64,000 nt of DNA from Halodesulfovibrio sp. (GCF_015482765.1 NZ_JADMLB010000071.1:83328-147327), one strand, 5' to 3'. Positions 54,577-63,778 are shown, counted from the first letter of the stretch. Numbers and translations are program-made. The notes: generated by a model from the letters alone, not told the origin.

Positions 54577-54952
54577 CACGTACTCCTTACGTGTGTTAAT
54601 ATGACAAGAATTCGTTGCTGCGGGTACTGACGACGAATGCTCGGGGCTGCATCGGGCATTGCCATGAACTGATAATTACCTAAAAGTATTGCGACTTTTT
54701 AGCAGTGGTTCTGTTACTGCCTGATGACACGTAGGTATCGTTTTTATGTTTATTGTTAAGGAGTTGTGACGGCTTTGATGATATAAAAAAGAGGAGAAGC
54801 ATAGTAGCTTCTCCTCTTTGCTGTTTATTGCTGGGAGTAGAGGGGGGGGACGCTCTCTTCGAGAGGTCGATTATGTGGTTTACTGAACCTGATACTTGAA
54901 TTTTGTGTAGCCAAGCATGGTTGTTACAGATCGAACCTTGTAAGAACGTTTT
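54577..54952. other. Spacer between alkaline phosphatase and the aap operon
   Basis: There are 376 nt with no gene. It contains the aap terminator at 54785-54819 and a run of eight G at 54842-54849. The alkaline phosphatase promoter must lie in 54577-54784, but no strong -35/-10 pair was found. Confidence 0.5.
54785..54819 (-). terminator. Terminator of the aap operon
   Basis: AAAGAGGAGAAGC (54788-54800), loop ATAGTA, GCTTCTCCTCTTT (54807-54819), perfect 13 bp. On the minus strand the stem runs into six T. It is 134 nt after the aapP stop. Confidence 0.88.
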
Positions 54953-55726
54953 TTAGTGGTTGAGAATTTGCTCAAGAAATGCGCGGCAGCGTTCTTCTCT
55001 TGGATTTGTGAAGAATTCGTTAGCCGGAGCATACTCGACAATCTGTCCACGATCCATAAATACCATGGTGTCAGCGACCTCACGTGCAAAGCCCATTTCG
55101 TGAGTCACACAGATCATGGTCATACCTTGGTCTGCTAATTCACGCATTACATCCAAAACTTCTTTAATCATTTCAGGATCAAGTGCAGATGTAGGTTCGT
55201 CAAAGAGCATTATTTTCGGTTGCATGGCAAGGGCGCGGGCAATAGCTACTCGCTGTTGCTGACCACCGGAAAGCTGTCCGGGGAATTTGTTTGCCTGTTC
55301 TCCAATGCCGACGCGTTCAAGGAAGGTATACGCAATTTCTTCAGCTTGCTTACGAGGCATTTTCCGAACCCAGACCGGGCCTATGGTTACATTGTCTAGA
55401 ATAGAAAGGTGTGGAAACAGGTTGAACTGTTGGAAAACCATACCAACTTCGCGACGGATAACTTCAATATTTTTTGTATCGTTGGTCAGCGTTGTGCCAT
55501 CAACAATAATATTGCCTTCCTGATGCTCTTCAAGACGGTTCAGGGTGCGGATAAGTGTGGATTTCCCGGAGCCGGAAGGGCCGCAAATAACAACTTTTTC
55601 TTGCTGGCGAACCTGAAGGTTGATGTCTTTTAATACATGAAACTGATCATACCATTTGTTTACTCCATCCATTTCAATAATGACGGAGTTATCAGAAAGG
55701 TGTGTCGCGGTATGTACTTGACTCAT
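54953..55726 (-). CDS. aapP: Amino-acid ABC transporter ATP-binding protein (AapP-like)
   Basis: This 257-residue polar amino-acid ATPase has Walker [10 protein letters not shown] near residue 50, a Q-loop in VFQQFNLFPHLSILDNV, signature LSGGQQQRV, Walker B IMLFDEPTSALD and the switch His in CVTHEMGFA. The C-terminal FFTNPREERCRAFLEQIL is typical of the GlnQ/AapP group. It is the last gene of aapJQMP and lies 18 nt after aapM. Confidence 0.93.
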   Translation of the reverse strand: MSQVHTATHLSDNSVIIEMDGVNKWYDQFHVLKDINLQVRQQEKVVICGPSGSGKSTLIRTLNRLEEHQEGNIIVDGTTLTNDTKNIEVIRREVGMVFQQFNLFPHLSILDNVTIGPVWVRKMPRKQAEEIAYTFLERVGIGEQANKFPGQLSGGQQQRVAIARALAMQPKIMLFDEPTSALDPEMIKEVLDVMRELADQGMTMICVTHEMGFAREVADTMVFMDRGQIVEYAPANEFFTNPREERCRAFLEQILNH

Positions 55727-55744
55727 AATTATATCCTTACATGT

Positions 55745-56827
55745 CTACTTGGACGCGTATTTCTTTTCTAGATGCTGACTGTAGCGGGAGAGTGAGTAGC
55801 AGAGAATCCAGTACCAAAGTGCTACGAACACATATGCTTCCTCCAGTCTGCCAAACCATTTCGGGTTGGACGTGGTTGCAAAAGCAATCTGCAACAGATC
55901 GACTAAACCTACAATACCGACCAGTGATGTGTCTTTAAGAATACCGATAAAGTTGTTCACCATTGGTGGAATGACAATACGCAATGCCTGCGGCAGGACA
56001 ATCAGCAGAGTTTTCTGCCAATATCCCATGCCGATAGCATCTGCTGCTTCATACTGTTCCTTTCCAAGTCCCTGCAACCCACCGCGGATGTTCTCTGCAA
56101 GATAAGCAGAAAAGAACATGGTGATGCCAACCATGGCTCGCAGAACTTTGTCCAGTTCCATATCAGTAGGCAAAAATAGTGGTAACACAACAGAAGCCAT
56201 AAAGAGAATTGTGATAAGCGGAACACCGCGAACCAGTTCAATATAGGCTACACAAAAGGATTTTATAACAGGCATGTCAGAACTGCGGCCAAGAGCCAGT
56301 AGTACGCTTATTGGAAATGCAAACAGCATCGCAACAGAAGCAAGAATGAGGGTGAGCATAAGCCCGCCCCAATAGTGGGTATCGACAACTTCCAAACCAG
56401 TAAAAAATCCACCATGAATAATCAGAAAAACAGCAATGGGAGAAAGTCCCCATAATGTATAGAGCCACTTGGTGCCGCGAAACTTACGTACCAAGGTAAG
56501 CATTACAAGCGAAAGGACAATCAGCAGAGCAACTGCCGGACGCCAGCGGTGTTCTTCCGGATAAATTCCGACCATAAACACTGGCCACATGTCACGGATA
56601 AAGCCCCATGCTGCTCCTGAGTACTCTTTAGCAACAGTAGGGTCCAGTGTAATCGTGGCATTGATAATTGCCCATTGTACAAATGGCTTAATTGCAGAAA
56701 AAATTGCCCATCCTGCAAAAATGGTCAGCAGTGCGTTGTACCAAGGGAATAGCAGATTTGAGCGAATCCAGCCGAGAACTCCCGTTTTGGTGACTGGTGG
56801 GCGACGGTCTATAATTTGTTCAGTCAT
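55745..56827 (-). CDS. aapM: Amino-acid ABC transporter permease (AapM-like)
   Basis: A 360-residue inner-membrane permease. A long N-terminal part with several hydrophobic segments precedes the conserved permease core. That core has YIELVRGVPLITILFMASVV, the EAA loop in QYEAADAIGMGYWQKTLLIV, LPQALRIVIPPMVNNFIGIL and KDTSLVGIVGLVDLL. The extended N-terminus is typical for AapM rather than HisM. It begins 2 nt after the aapQ stop. Confidence 0.92.
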   Translation of the reverse strand: MTEQIIDRRPPVTKTGVLGWIRSNLLFPWYNALLTIFAGWAIFSAIKPFVQWAIINATITLDPTVAKEYSGAAWGFIRDMWPVFMVGIYPEEHRWRPAVALLIVLSLVMLTLVRKFRGTKWLYTLWGLSPIAVFLIIHGGFFTGLEVVDTHYWGGLMLTLILASVAMLFAFPISVLLALGRSSDMPVIKSFCVAYIELVRGVPLITILFMASVVLPLFLPTDMELDKVLRAMVGITMFFSAYLAENIRGGLQGLGKEQYEAADAIGMGYWQKTLLIVLPQALRIVIPPMVNNFIGILKDTSLVGIVGLVDLLQIAFATTSNPKWFGRLEEAYVFVALWYWILCYSLSRYSQHLEKKYASK

Positions 56828-56829
56828 AT

Positions 56830-58212
56830 TTACCGCTCCACGAGTTTTATTTTAGCGTTGTACCAGTTCATACCAAGCGAGATGAGAAGCGATATGGAAA
56901 GGTATACGCCCATCCAGATGCCTACAATTTCAACAGCCTGACCGGATTGGTTAAGGATTGTTCCGCCCACACTGACAAAATCAGGATACCCGATGGCAAC
57001 AGCCAATGAACTGTTTTTTGCAATGGCGAGGTATTCACTGGTCATTGGCGGTACAATGATTCGCATAGCTTGCGGCAGGATTACCAGACGCATTACATGG
57101 CGCTCTTTAAGAGCCAATGCTCTTGCTGCTTCTCGTTGGCCGTTTGAAACAGCCTGAATGCCGGAACGGATAATTTCAGCGTTGAAGGCGGAAACATATA
57201 CGGTAAGTCCTACAAGAAGTGCAGTGAATTCCGGTGTGAGGTCAATTCCGCCACGGTAGTTGAAGCCTTTGAGAACTGGGTACTCAAAGGTGAACGGAGT
57301 GCCGGTGGTAAGCCAAGCTAACGTTGGAAGTGCTACAAGCAGCGCAATCGACGGCAATACAATTTTACCCGGTGTTCCTCGTTCGTTTAACAGCCTGATG
57401 GAGCGTCTGTAGATAAAATAGATACCGATAAGAGCTGCGCCTATTGCAAGGCAGAAAGGCCATGCGCCGGATTGTGCCACAGGCGCAGGAAGGTACAGTC
57501 CTCGTTTGTTGAGGATAAGCCAGCCGCCGATATCAATGGATTTTCGTACAGAGGGAAGTTGCTGTAATACAATGAAGTACCAGAAAAACAATTGCAGCAG
57601 TACAGGAAGGTTTCTGTTTAGTTCAACATACCAGCTGCATAGTTTACTGATAAGCCAGTTGGGAGAAAGTCGTCCAAGAGCAACAAATAAACCGAGAATT
57701 GTGGAAAAAATGCAGCCGAGGATAGTCACTTTAATGGTGTTTGCAAAACCAGTAAGCAGCGCTGTCACATAGCTGGAAGATTCTGTGTAGCGGATAAAGC
57801 TGATGGAATCACTTCCTAAAAAAAGGACTAAAACAGGAATAATACCCACAAGGGTAATTACAGCAAATACAGATTTGTTACTTGCTGTGATTGTTGTGTC
57901 GTTTTTCTTAAGCCATACAGCGATTGCTCGTGATGCAAATAATCCAACAATAAGTGCTGCAATAAACCAGAGAAATCCACCCTGCAGAACCGGCAGGGGA
58001 GGTGTCTCGCCAATGTTGAATCCAGCTTCGTTTTGTAAAAATCCAAAACCGGAGCCGATTCCGCGCTTTTCAAGGTTCGCCAATGTGTTTTGATACATGG
58101 TGAACGCAACCCACAGTAAGCCCCCGAGCATGATGAATTGATATATCCATGCACGAATTTGCGGGTTTCTCCAGAAAGGTACGCGTGCCTTTTCATGTGC
58201 GTGTTGTGACAT
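56830..58212 (-). CDS. aapQ: Amino-acid ABC transporter permease (AapQ-like)
   Basis: A 460-residue permease, the larger partner of AapM. The core has SWYVELNRNLPVLLQLFFWY near residue 190 and FTALLVGLTVYVSAFNAEII. The EAA-type loop lies in GQREAARALALKERHVMRLV, followed by LPQAMRIIVPPMTSEYLAIA and KNSSLAVAIGYPDFV. An insertion of about 90 residues with extra membrane segments separates the two halves of the core, as in other AapQ proteins. It is separated from aapJ by a strong hairpin. Confidence 0.92.
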   Translation of the reverse strand: MSQHAHEKARVPFWRNPQIRAWIYQFIMLGGLLWVAFTMYQNTLANLEKRGIGSGFGFLQNEAGFNIGETPPLPVLQGGFLWFIAALIVGLFASRAIAVWLKKNDTTITASNKSVFAVITLVGIIPVLVLFLGSDSISFIRYTESSSYVTALLTGFANTIKVTILGCIFSTILGLFVALGRLSPNWLISKLCSWYVELNRNLPVLLQLFFWYFIVLQQLPSVRKSIDIGGWLILNKRGLYLPAPVAQSGAWPFCLAIGAALIGIYFIYRRSIRLLNERGTPGKIVLPSIALLVALPTLAWLTTGTPFTFEYPVLKGFNYRGGIDLTPEFTALLVGLTVYVSAFNAEIIRSGIQAVSNGQREAARALALKERHVMRLVILPQAMRIIVPPMTSEYLAIAKNSSLAVAIGYPDFVSVGGTILNQSGQAVEIVGIWMGVYLSISLLISLGMNWYNAKIKLVER

Positions 58213-58327
58213 AATAATAAGAAAAGCTTGTGTGTCGTAGAGAAGAAGAACTGGATGAGCGCAGCAGTTCTTATGGGCGGAAGGCGGAAATCCAAGATGA
58301 CTTGAGCGCAGCTTCCGGCATTACAGA

Positions 58328-58375
58328 AAAAACTGCCAGACAGATCAGGATCTCCTGATCTGTCTGGCAGTTTTT
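58328..58375 (-). terminator. Long hairpin between aapJ and aapQ (partial terminator)
   Basis: 58328-58350 and 58353-58375 are perfect reverse complements (23 bp, loop TC), with AAAAAC/GTTTTT at the base and AACTGCCAGAC in the stem. It starts 9 nt after the aapJ stop. A terminator here lets the binding protein be made in excess over the permeases and ATPase, as in many ABC operons. Confidence 0.8.
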
Positions 58376-58383
58376 ATGTTTTA

Positions 58384-59391
58384 TTAACGGAAAGGAGGAG
58401 CGTAAATGAGGCCGCCTTCATTCCACTGTTTGTTGTAGCCGCGCTCGAGACGAAGCGGGGTATTGATACCAAGGTTGCGTTCGAAGATGTCTCCGTAGTT
58501 GCCTACAGTTTTAATGATACGCACTGGTGCATCTTTATCGAGGCCGAGGTTCTGCCAGAGTGTACCTGTGACACCAAGCATACGCTGCACTTCAGGGTCT
58601 TTGGTTTCTTTCGAAACTTTCTCAACATTTTCAGCAGTAATACCTTTTTCTTCTGCAGCCATTGTGAGCCAGATTGTCCAGCGTACAATGTCGCCCCACT
58701 GGTTGTCGCCGTGGCGAACTACAGGAGCGAGCGGTTCTTTGGAAATAAGTTCTGGAAGAATGATGTGTTCTTCAGGTTTTTCCATAAGGGAACGCTGAGC
58801 AGCAAGACCGGAGACATCTGTTGTGTGTACGTCGCAGCGGCCGGTGTCGTATGCTTTACGTACGTCAGGCTGTTTATCGAACACAACAGGAGTAAATTTC
58901 ATGTTATGCTTGCGGAAGTAGTCAGCAACGTTAAGTTCAGTTGTGGAGCCAGTCTGAAGGCAGATGGTTGCACCATCCAGCTCGCTTGCTTTGGTGATTC
59001 CCAGCTCTTTACGAACCATGAGGCCCTGACCGTCGTAGAGTGTCACAACAGTGAAGTCGAGACCAAGATTGGTGTCACGGCTCATGGTTTGAGTCGTGGT
59101 ACGGGAAAGCAGGTCAATTTCACCGGACTGAAGGGCAGGCAGACGCTCTTTAGATGTGAGCGGGGTGTATTTTACATCAACATTGGTTGCAGCACCTACA
59201 GCACGGCAGAAATCAACATCAAAGCCTATGCGTTTGCCGGAACTATCTAAAGCAGAGAACCCGGGATTTTCAATGTGAGTACCGCATTTAAGGTAGCCAC
59301 GCTTTGTTACGTCCTGAAGGGTGGAAGCAAAAGCACAGGATGCAGTAAGAACAAAAGCAAGAACGAGAGCCAGAGTGCGTGTTGTACGCAT
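58384..59391 (-). CDS. aapJ: Amino-acid-binding periplasmic protein (AapJ-like)
   Basis: This 335-residue solute-binding protein captures general L-amino acids. The start at 59391 follows GGGAGG; it gives a signal peptide MRTTRTLALVLAFVLTASCA before FASTLQDVTKRGYLKCG. Family signatures are GFSALDSSGKRIGFDVDFCR, LPALQSGEIDLLSRTTTQTM, VCLQTGSTTELNVADYF-like ICLQTGSTTELN, and VVRHGDNQWGDIVRW. It heads the operon aapJQMP. Confidence 0.93.
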   Translation of the reverse strand: MRTTRTLALVLAFVLTASCAFASTLQDVTKRGYLKCGTHIENPGFSALDSSGKRIGFDVDFCRAVGAATNVDVKYTPLTSKERLPALQSGEIDLLSRTTTQTMSRDTNLGLDFTVVTLYDGQGLMVRKELGITKASELDGATICLQTGSTTELNVADYFRKHNMKFTPVVFDKQPDVRKAYDTGRCDVHTTDVSGLAAQRSLMEKPEEHIILPELISKEPLAPVVRHGDNQWGDIVRWTIWLTMAAEEKGITAENVEKVSKETKDPEVQRMLGVTGTLWQNLGLDKDAPVRIIKTVGNYGDIFERNLGINTPLRLERGYNKQWNEGGLIYAPPFR

Positions 59392-59431
59392 GGTAAAAAC
59401 CTCCCATAAAAGAAAGAAAGAGCATGCCGGA

Positions 59432-59450
59432 ATGTGAACGGTGTTCATAT
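59432..59450. promoter_or_regulatory. Operator-like palindrome upstream of aapJ
   Basis: ATGTGAAC (59432-59439), 3 nt, GTTCATAT (59443-59450); the arms match at 7 of 8 positions. It is centred about 50 nt upstream of the aapJ start, where a regulator could act. No family can be named. Confidence 0.4.
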
Positions 59451-59813
59451 CGCGGCGTCAGCTTACCTTAACCAGTTTTTTCTGTTTAGCCACCGTTGTG
59501 CTGGTGTGTTAAACAGGGCAACGCTATTTGAATCTGCTTATGGCAGAGACTGTTTTAGGGTAAATATAACGGAGTGAAAGGCTTGTGACAGCGCTTTTGC
59601 ACCTGAGGGGAAGGCTTCACGCTGTTTGGGGTATGTCAGGGTATATAATGATAATTATATGCGTGGCAGTACAAAAAACTATTGCAGTTGAAATAGGTAC
59701 AACGCAGTGAAGACGCTTCCGAAGAAACAACCTCTTTATATTACAAGAGAAATTACGCCTGTGCAATAGAGTTTATAAACAATGCTTGTTACATTGTTAC
59801 ATAAGTCTGCGCA
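59451..59813. other. Spacer between aapJ and the ion-channel gene
   Basis: There are about 360 nt without a gene on either strand. The part next to the channel gene is AT-rich. I found no terminator for the channel gene and no convincing promoter for aapJ beyond the palindrome at 59432-59450. Confidence 0.5.
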
Positions 59814-60722
59814 TTACTCCCATCCTGATTCAGGATCAATGCCTTGTGGTAAGTCATTGTCATTAGCTTGAGTGCCGGAGTCTATCTTGTCGAGTACAGG
59901 GCCAGTTCTGTTTGCATATGTTTTTTCGTCTTTTAGGTCTTGTAGCATCTGTTCCATTCTGTGTAATCGTGCTTCTAGATTTTCGGTCTGATCTGAAACA
60001 AGTTGATCAACGAAAACAGCATTAAGCATTGAAAGTCCTAAAATTCCACCGATGACAACGGCGATAATAAAGAATCCTCGAACAAGCATTATCCAGCCTA
60101 AGCTGTCCGAGTCTTTAATAAGCAAGTCTGGAACCATGGGCCAGCCGTCCATCGTAAATACCTGAAAGATTGCGTACGCGCTTTTTATTGGGTTGCCGAA
60201 ATATTCAGGTGATGTTTGTCCGAATAGGTATGTAGCCCCGACTGCTGTAATCGAAAGAATGAATAATAGTGCTAAAAAAACTCCTATTGATGCATTAAGC
60301 GCTCTTCCTATGCCCGTTATCAAGCGCTCTCTATGCGGGATAAAGTAGAGCAGTTTGAATATGCGTATTAAACGGGCAAGACGTAACATGAGAATAAAAT
60401 TGAAGTGCCCCATTGGGTAGAACGGCGCTAGAAGAACAGGGGTTGAAATGAGAACTATAATGAAATCGAATTTGTTCCAGTTGTTTTCAAAGAAAGTTCG
60501 CCATGTGAATCGGTGGATACGCATAGCAATTTCAACAATAAAGAACAGTTCACAGCTGATATCAATCCATGTGAGCCACTCACTGGCAAACATTTCGACG
60601 TTACGGAAGGCCCCAAGGGTAATTACAACGGCATTAATAATGATAACCACTGCAACAAGTTTGGATATTTCGTGTGGCTCGTCTGCGACCACGGGATTGA
60701 GTGAGTCTTTGTAAACTGTCAC
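59814..60722 (-). CDS. Voltage-gated cation channel, one-domain bacterial type
   Basis: This 302-residue protein has the six-segment plan of NaChBac-type channels, which work as tetramers. S1-S3 span residues about 22-100. S4 carries regularly spaced charges R114, R117, R120 and K123. S5 lies at about 145-167, the pore follows, and S6 is at about 212-237. The selectivity filter reads FTMDGWP with T190-M-D192-G-W194, where sodium channels have TLESW. A cytoplasmic coiled coil follows S6 (about 244-266), then a polar acidic tail. Sodium or calcium selectivity cannot be fixed by eye. Confidence 0.88.
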   Translation of the reverse strand: MTVYKDSLNPVVADEPHEISKLVAVVIIINAVVITLGAFRNVEMFASEWLTWIDISCELFFIVEIAMRIHRFTWRTFFENNWNKFDFIIVLISTPVLLAPFYPMGHFNFILMLRLARLIRIFKLLYFIPHRERLITGIGRALNASIGVFLALLFILSITAVGATYLFGQTSPEYFGNPIKSAYAIFQVFTMDGWPMVPDLLIKDSDSLGWIMLVRGFFIIAVVIGGILGLSMLNAVFVDQLVSDQTENLEARLHRMEQMLQDLKDEKTYANRTGPVLDKIDSGTQANDNDLPQGIDPESGWE

Positions 60723-60916
60723 GCAGAATATCTCCTTTTGCCGAAAAAGCTGGGAAGAGCATCAACCTTAAGTGTGCTGTGATAGAACGGTTTTTTTCAA
60801 GGATTATCTAAAAAGGACCGTTAGGATGAGATATGTAATAAGACGGCGCAGGAGATGCTAATCATTTGCAGCAGAGTGAACTCAGGTATGCTGTATGAGT
60901 AGATATGGAGGCGCCG

Positions 60917-61045
60917 ATGTTACGTGAAGTTATGTGGGCTATTGCAACAATGTGTTTTTTGACGGCGGTCTTTTTTGCAGGGCTGGTTGCCTTATGGCTT
61001 TTGCCATTTGTACTTTTGTTCATGCTCCTTACGCGTCGTTTCTAG
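60917..61045 (+). CDS. Predicted 42-residue membrane peptide
   Basis: A short frame starts MLREVMWAIATMCFLTAVFF and ends LLFMLLTRRF. GGAG lies 7 nt before ATG 60917, and a strong terminator follows 5 nt after the stop. Two hydrophobic halves around residues 7-24 and 24-38 suggest one or two membrane spans, with positive residues at the end. No family is recognised. The combination of ribosome-binding site, short frame and terminator favours a real small gene. Confidence 0.55.
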   Translation: MLREVMWAIATMCFLTAVFFAGLVALWLLPFVLLFMLLTRRF

Positions 61046-61050
61046 CGTGT

Positions 61051-61082
61051 AAAAAGCCACGGTATGTACCGTGGCTTTTTTT
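61051..61082. terminator. Bidirectional terminator
   Basis: AAAAAGCCACGGTA (61051-61064), loop TG, TACCGTGGCTTTTT (61067-61080), perfect 14 bp. It serves the small membrane peptide on the plus strand and galM on the minus strand. Confidence 0.92.
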
Positions 61083-61083
61083 A

Positions 61084-62166
61084 CTATAAATTGCAGGTGG
61101 TGATTACCTTGTTGAAGATGTATTTTGTTTTTTGGGTGTAAGTTTGTTCCGGAAGCAAAACTGTTGTTGGGAAATCAGGTCGGTTCGGTGAATTTGGAAA
61201 GTGTTGTGCTTCAAATGCGACTGCACCATGCTTGGGAGTAATAATGCCTTTTCGGAATGGGGTTACTCCATCAAGGTTATTTGCTGTATAGATTTGAATT
61301 CCTGGTTCGGTGGTTGCAATGCTGATGCTTCGTCCAGTGTCAGGGTGAGTGAGCATGGCTGCAAGACGGAGAATATTATCATGATCTTTTGAAAGCACGT
61401 ACGTATGATCAAATCCTCCGGCTGCAGTAATCTGCGGATCTTTTTTATAGAGTCTGTCACCGATAGTTGTCGGAACAGTTAAATCCATGACTGTTCCAGA
61501 AACAGGCTGAGGGGCTTCCTCCAGAGGGATACACTCTTCACTGATTGGTATGTAGTCATCCGCATGCACGGTGAGCATGTGGTCAGAAATGTCAGATCCC
61601 AGATTGCCGGATAAGTTGAAGTATGAATGGTTTGTGAGATTCACAACCGTTGCTGCATCGGTAAATGCTGAATAATCAATTGTTAATGTGTCTGAAGTAT
61701 CAAGAGTGTAAGCCACTTGTACTGACAGCGTTCCGGGGTAGCCCATGTCCCCATCAGGAGAAATGTGTTGCATAATCACGGATGCACTCTCTTCATGTTC
61801 AACAACGTGAGCGCTCCAAACGTATTTATCAAACCCTCGAGTGCCGCCGTGGATGTGATTTTTACCATTATTTGCTTCCAGATGATAACATGTCCCACCA
61901 AGTCTAAAGGCTGCACCCTCTATTCTATTTGCATATCTTCCGACAATTGATCCGAAGTGATGATTTTTTGTCAGATATTCTTCCAGAGAATCAAAGCCGA
62001 TAGTGATGTCACCTGTGTTTCCGGCGCAGTCCGGTGTCGCAATACGTAATAGTGTTGCGCCATACGTAATTAACTCTACAGTTATCCCTTTGTTGTTATT
62101 GAGGGTATACCTCTCCACAACCTCTCCAGAGGGGGTAACCCCAAAGGAATCAATTGTTACCTTCAT
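61084..62166 (-). CDS. galM: Aldose 1-epimerase (galactose mutarotase)
   Basis: This enzyme interconverts alpha and beta anomers of aldoses. The start at 62166 follows TTTTGGAGG and gives 360 residues; the upstream in-frame extension is not supported. Conserved features: GATLLRIATPD, GRYANRIEGAAFRLGG, HIHGGTRGFDKYVW, the catalytic His in NLTNHSYFNLSG, and the catalytic Glu in FEAQHFPNSPNRPDFPT. It is a single gene without sugar genes nearby. Confidence 0.94.
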   Translation of the reverse strand: MKVTIDSFGVTPSGEVVERYTLNNNKGITVELITYGATLLRIATPDCAGNTGDITIGFDSLEEYLTKNHHFGSIVGRYANRIEGAAFRLGGTCYHLEANNGKNHIHGGTRGFDKYVWSAHVVEHEESASVIMQHISPDGDMGYPGTLSVQVAYTLDTSDTLTIDYSAFTDAATVVNLTNHSYFNLSGNLGSDISDHMLTVHADDYIPISEECIPLEEAPQPVSGTVMDLTVPTTIGDRLYKKDPQITAAGGFDHTYVLSKDHDNILRLAAMLTHPDTGRSISIATTEPGIQIYTANNLDGVTPFRKGIITPKHGAVAFEAQHFPNSPNRPDFPTTVLLPEQTYTQKTKYIFNKVITTCNL

Positions 62167-62570
62167 ACTGCCTCCAAAAAATGCTGCAGAACTATGACTA
62201 AGAGCGTACTCAAGGTTTTGTTTCTGGGTAAGGATTTTTCTTACCGATGATGAAAGGGCGGTTGTGAATGTCAAAATAAACATTTTTGTGATTTTTATAA
62301 CAAAGTCTGCGAGCGCTTGCTGGATAGGGGGATTGAAGGAACTAATCTAGTCTAGTTTGTTGGTGCATTATTTGTGAATAAAAGAACATTCTTTTGAATT
62401 GTCACCGTTTTCAAAAAGTGTGTCATGGGTCGTATTGTGAGTAAAAAGCTTTTGTTTGTGAGTGATAGCGTCAGTATGTATTTTTACACTACGACACAGG
62501 TTATCTACTTCGCGGCGTAGCGAATGTAATAACAATTTTCATACACTGAGACTTACTACGGAGATGTCAA
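62167..62570. other. Regulatory spacer between galM and the alcohol dehydrogenase gene
   Basis: There are 404 nt without a gene. A palindrome AAAAGAA-CA-TTCTTTT lies at 62380-62395. A candidate plus-strand promoter is TTGTGA (62456-62461), 17 nt, TATTTT (62479-62484). The leader from there to the start codon is about 80 nt. Nothing else definite. Confidence 0.4.
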
Positions 62571-63752
62571 ATGGCTGTACGTGAAGAAGTGAATGGATTC
62601 TATATTCCAAGTGTTACTTTATTAGGAATTGGCGCACACAAAGAAATTCCAGCAAAAATTCGTGCTTTGGGTGGTAAAAAGCCTCTCTTGGTTACAGATA
62701 AAGGCATTACTGCTGTAGGTATGACACAGCAGATTGTTGACTTGCTTGCATCTGAAGGCATGGATTGTGTTGTTTTTGATGAAACAATTCCTAACCCTAC
62801 AGACACTAACGTTCATGACGGTGTTGATGTATACCGTAAAGAAGGCTGTGACTCTCTGATTACCCTTGGTGGCGGCAGTGCTCACGATTGCGGTAAAGGT
62901 GTTGGCCTTGTTGTTGCTAATGGTGGCAAAATTCATGATTATGAAGGTGTTGATAAATCAACTAACCCGATGCCTCCATATGTTGCTGTTAACACAACAG
63001 CAGGTACAGCTTCAGAAATGACTCGTTTCTGTATTATCACAGATACTTCTCGAAAAGTTAAGATGGCAATTGTTGACTGGCGTGTAACACCGACAATTGC
63101 TCTTGATGACCCAATACTTATGATCGGCATGCCTCCTTCACTTACAGCTGCTACCGGTATGGATGCACTTACCCATGCTGTTGAAGCATATGTTTCTACT
63201 GCTGCAACCCCTCTTACAGATGCTTGTGCAGAAAAAGCTATTAAGCTTATCGCTAAGCATCTGCGTGCTGCTGTTGCTAACGGTAAAGATATCGAAGCAC
63301 GTGATGGAATGTGTTACGCACAGTATCTTGCTGGCATGGCGTTCAACAACGCAAGCCTTGGTCATGTTCATGCCATGGCTCACCAGCTTGGCGGTTTTTA
63401 CGATCTTCCACATGGCGAATGTAATGCTATCCTTCTTCCACACGTTGAGAAGTTTAACATGATTGCTAAGATGGAACGTTTTGCAGATATGGCTGTATGG
63501 TTAGGTGAGAATATTGATGGCCTCAGCACACGTGAAGCTGCTGAAAAATGTTTGAAAGCTATCCGTGAACTGTCAAAAGACGTTGGTATTCCTGACGGTC
63601 TGATTGCTCTTGGCGAGCGCTACGGTAAAAAAGTGAGCCCGGCAGACATTCCGACAATGACTGCAAACGCACAGAAAGATGCTTGTGGCCTTACAAACCC
63701 TCGTTGTCCTACCGATCAGGATGTAATGGAAATTTACGAAGCTGCCATGTAG
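62571..63752 (+). CDS. Iron-containing alcohol dehydrogenase
   Basis: This 393-residue group III NAD-linked alcohol dehydrogenase has the nucleotide-binding loop SLITLGGGSAHDCGKGVGLV, NTTAGTASEMTRFCIIT, and the metal ligands in MDALTHAVEAYV, LGHVHAMAHQLGG and DLPHGECNAILLPHV. It resembles the abundant ethanol or 1,3-propanediol dehydrogenases of Desulfovibrio, which oxidise alcohols as electron donors for sulfate reduction. The coding sequence uses smooth, r-protein-like codons, which suggests high expression. A GGAG lies before ATG 62571; it is a single gene with its own terminator. Confidence 0.93.
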   Translation: MAVREEVNGFYIPSVTLLGIGAHKEIPAKIRALGGKKPLLVTDKGITAVGMTQQIVDLLASEGMDCVVFDETIPNPTDTNVHDGVDVYRKEGCDSLITLGGGSAHDCGKGVGLVVANGGKIHDYEGVDKSTNPMPPYVAVNTTAGTASEMTRFCIITDTSRKVKMAIVDWRVTPTIALDDPILMIGMPPSLTAATGMDALTHAVEAYVSTAATPLTDACAEKAIKLIAKHLRAAVANGKDIEARDGMCYAQYLAGMAFNNASLGHVHAMAHQLGGFYDLPHGECNAILLPHVEKFNMIAKMERFADMAVWLGENIDGLSTREAAEKCLKAIRELSKDVGIPDGLIALGERYGKKVSPADIPTMTANAQKDACGLTNPRCPTDQDVMEIYEAAM

Positions 63753-63778
63753 CAATCTTCTTAAACATACTATTAAAG

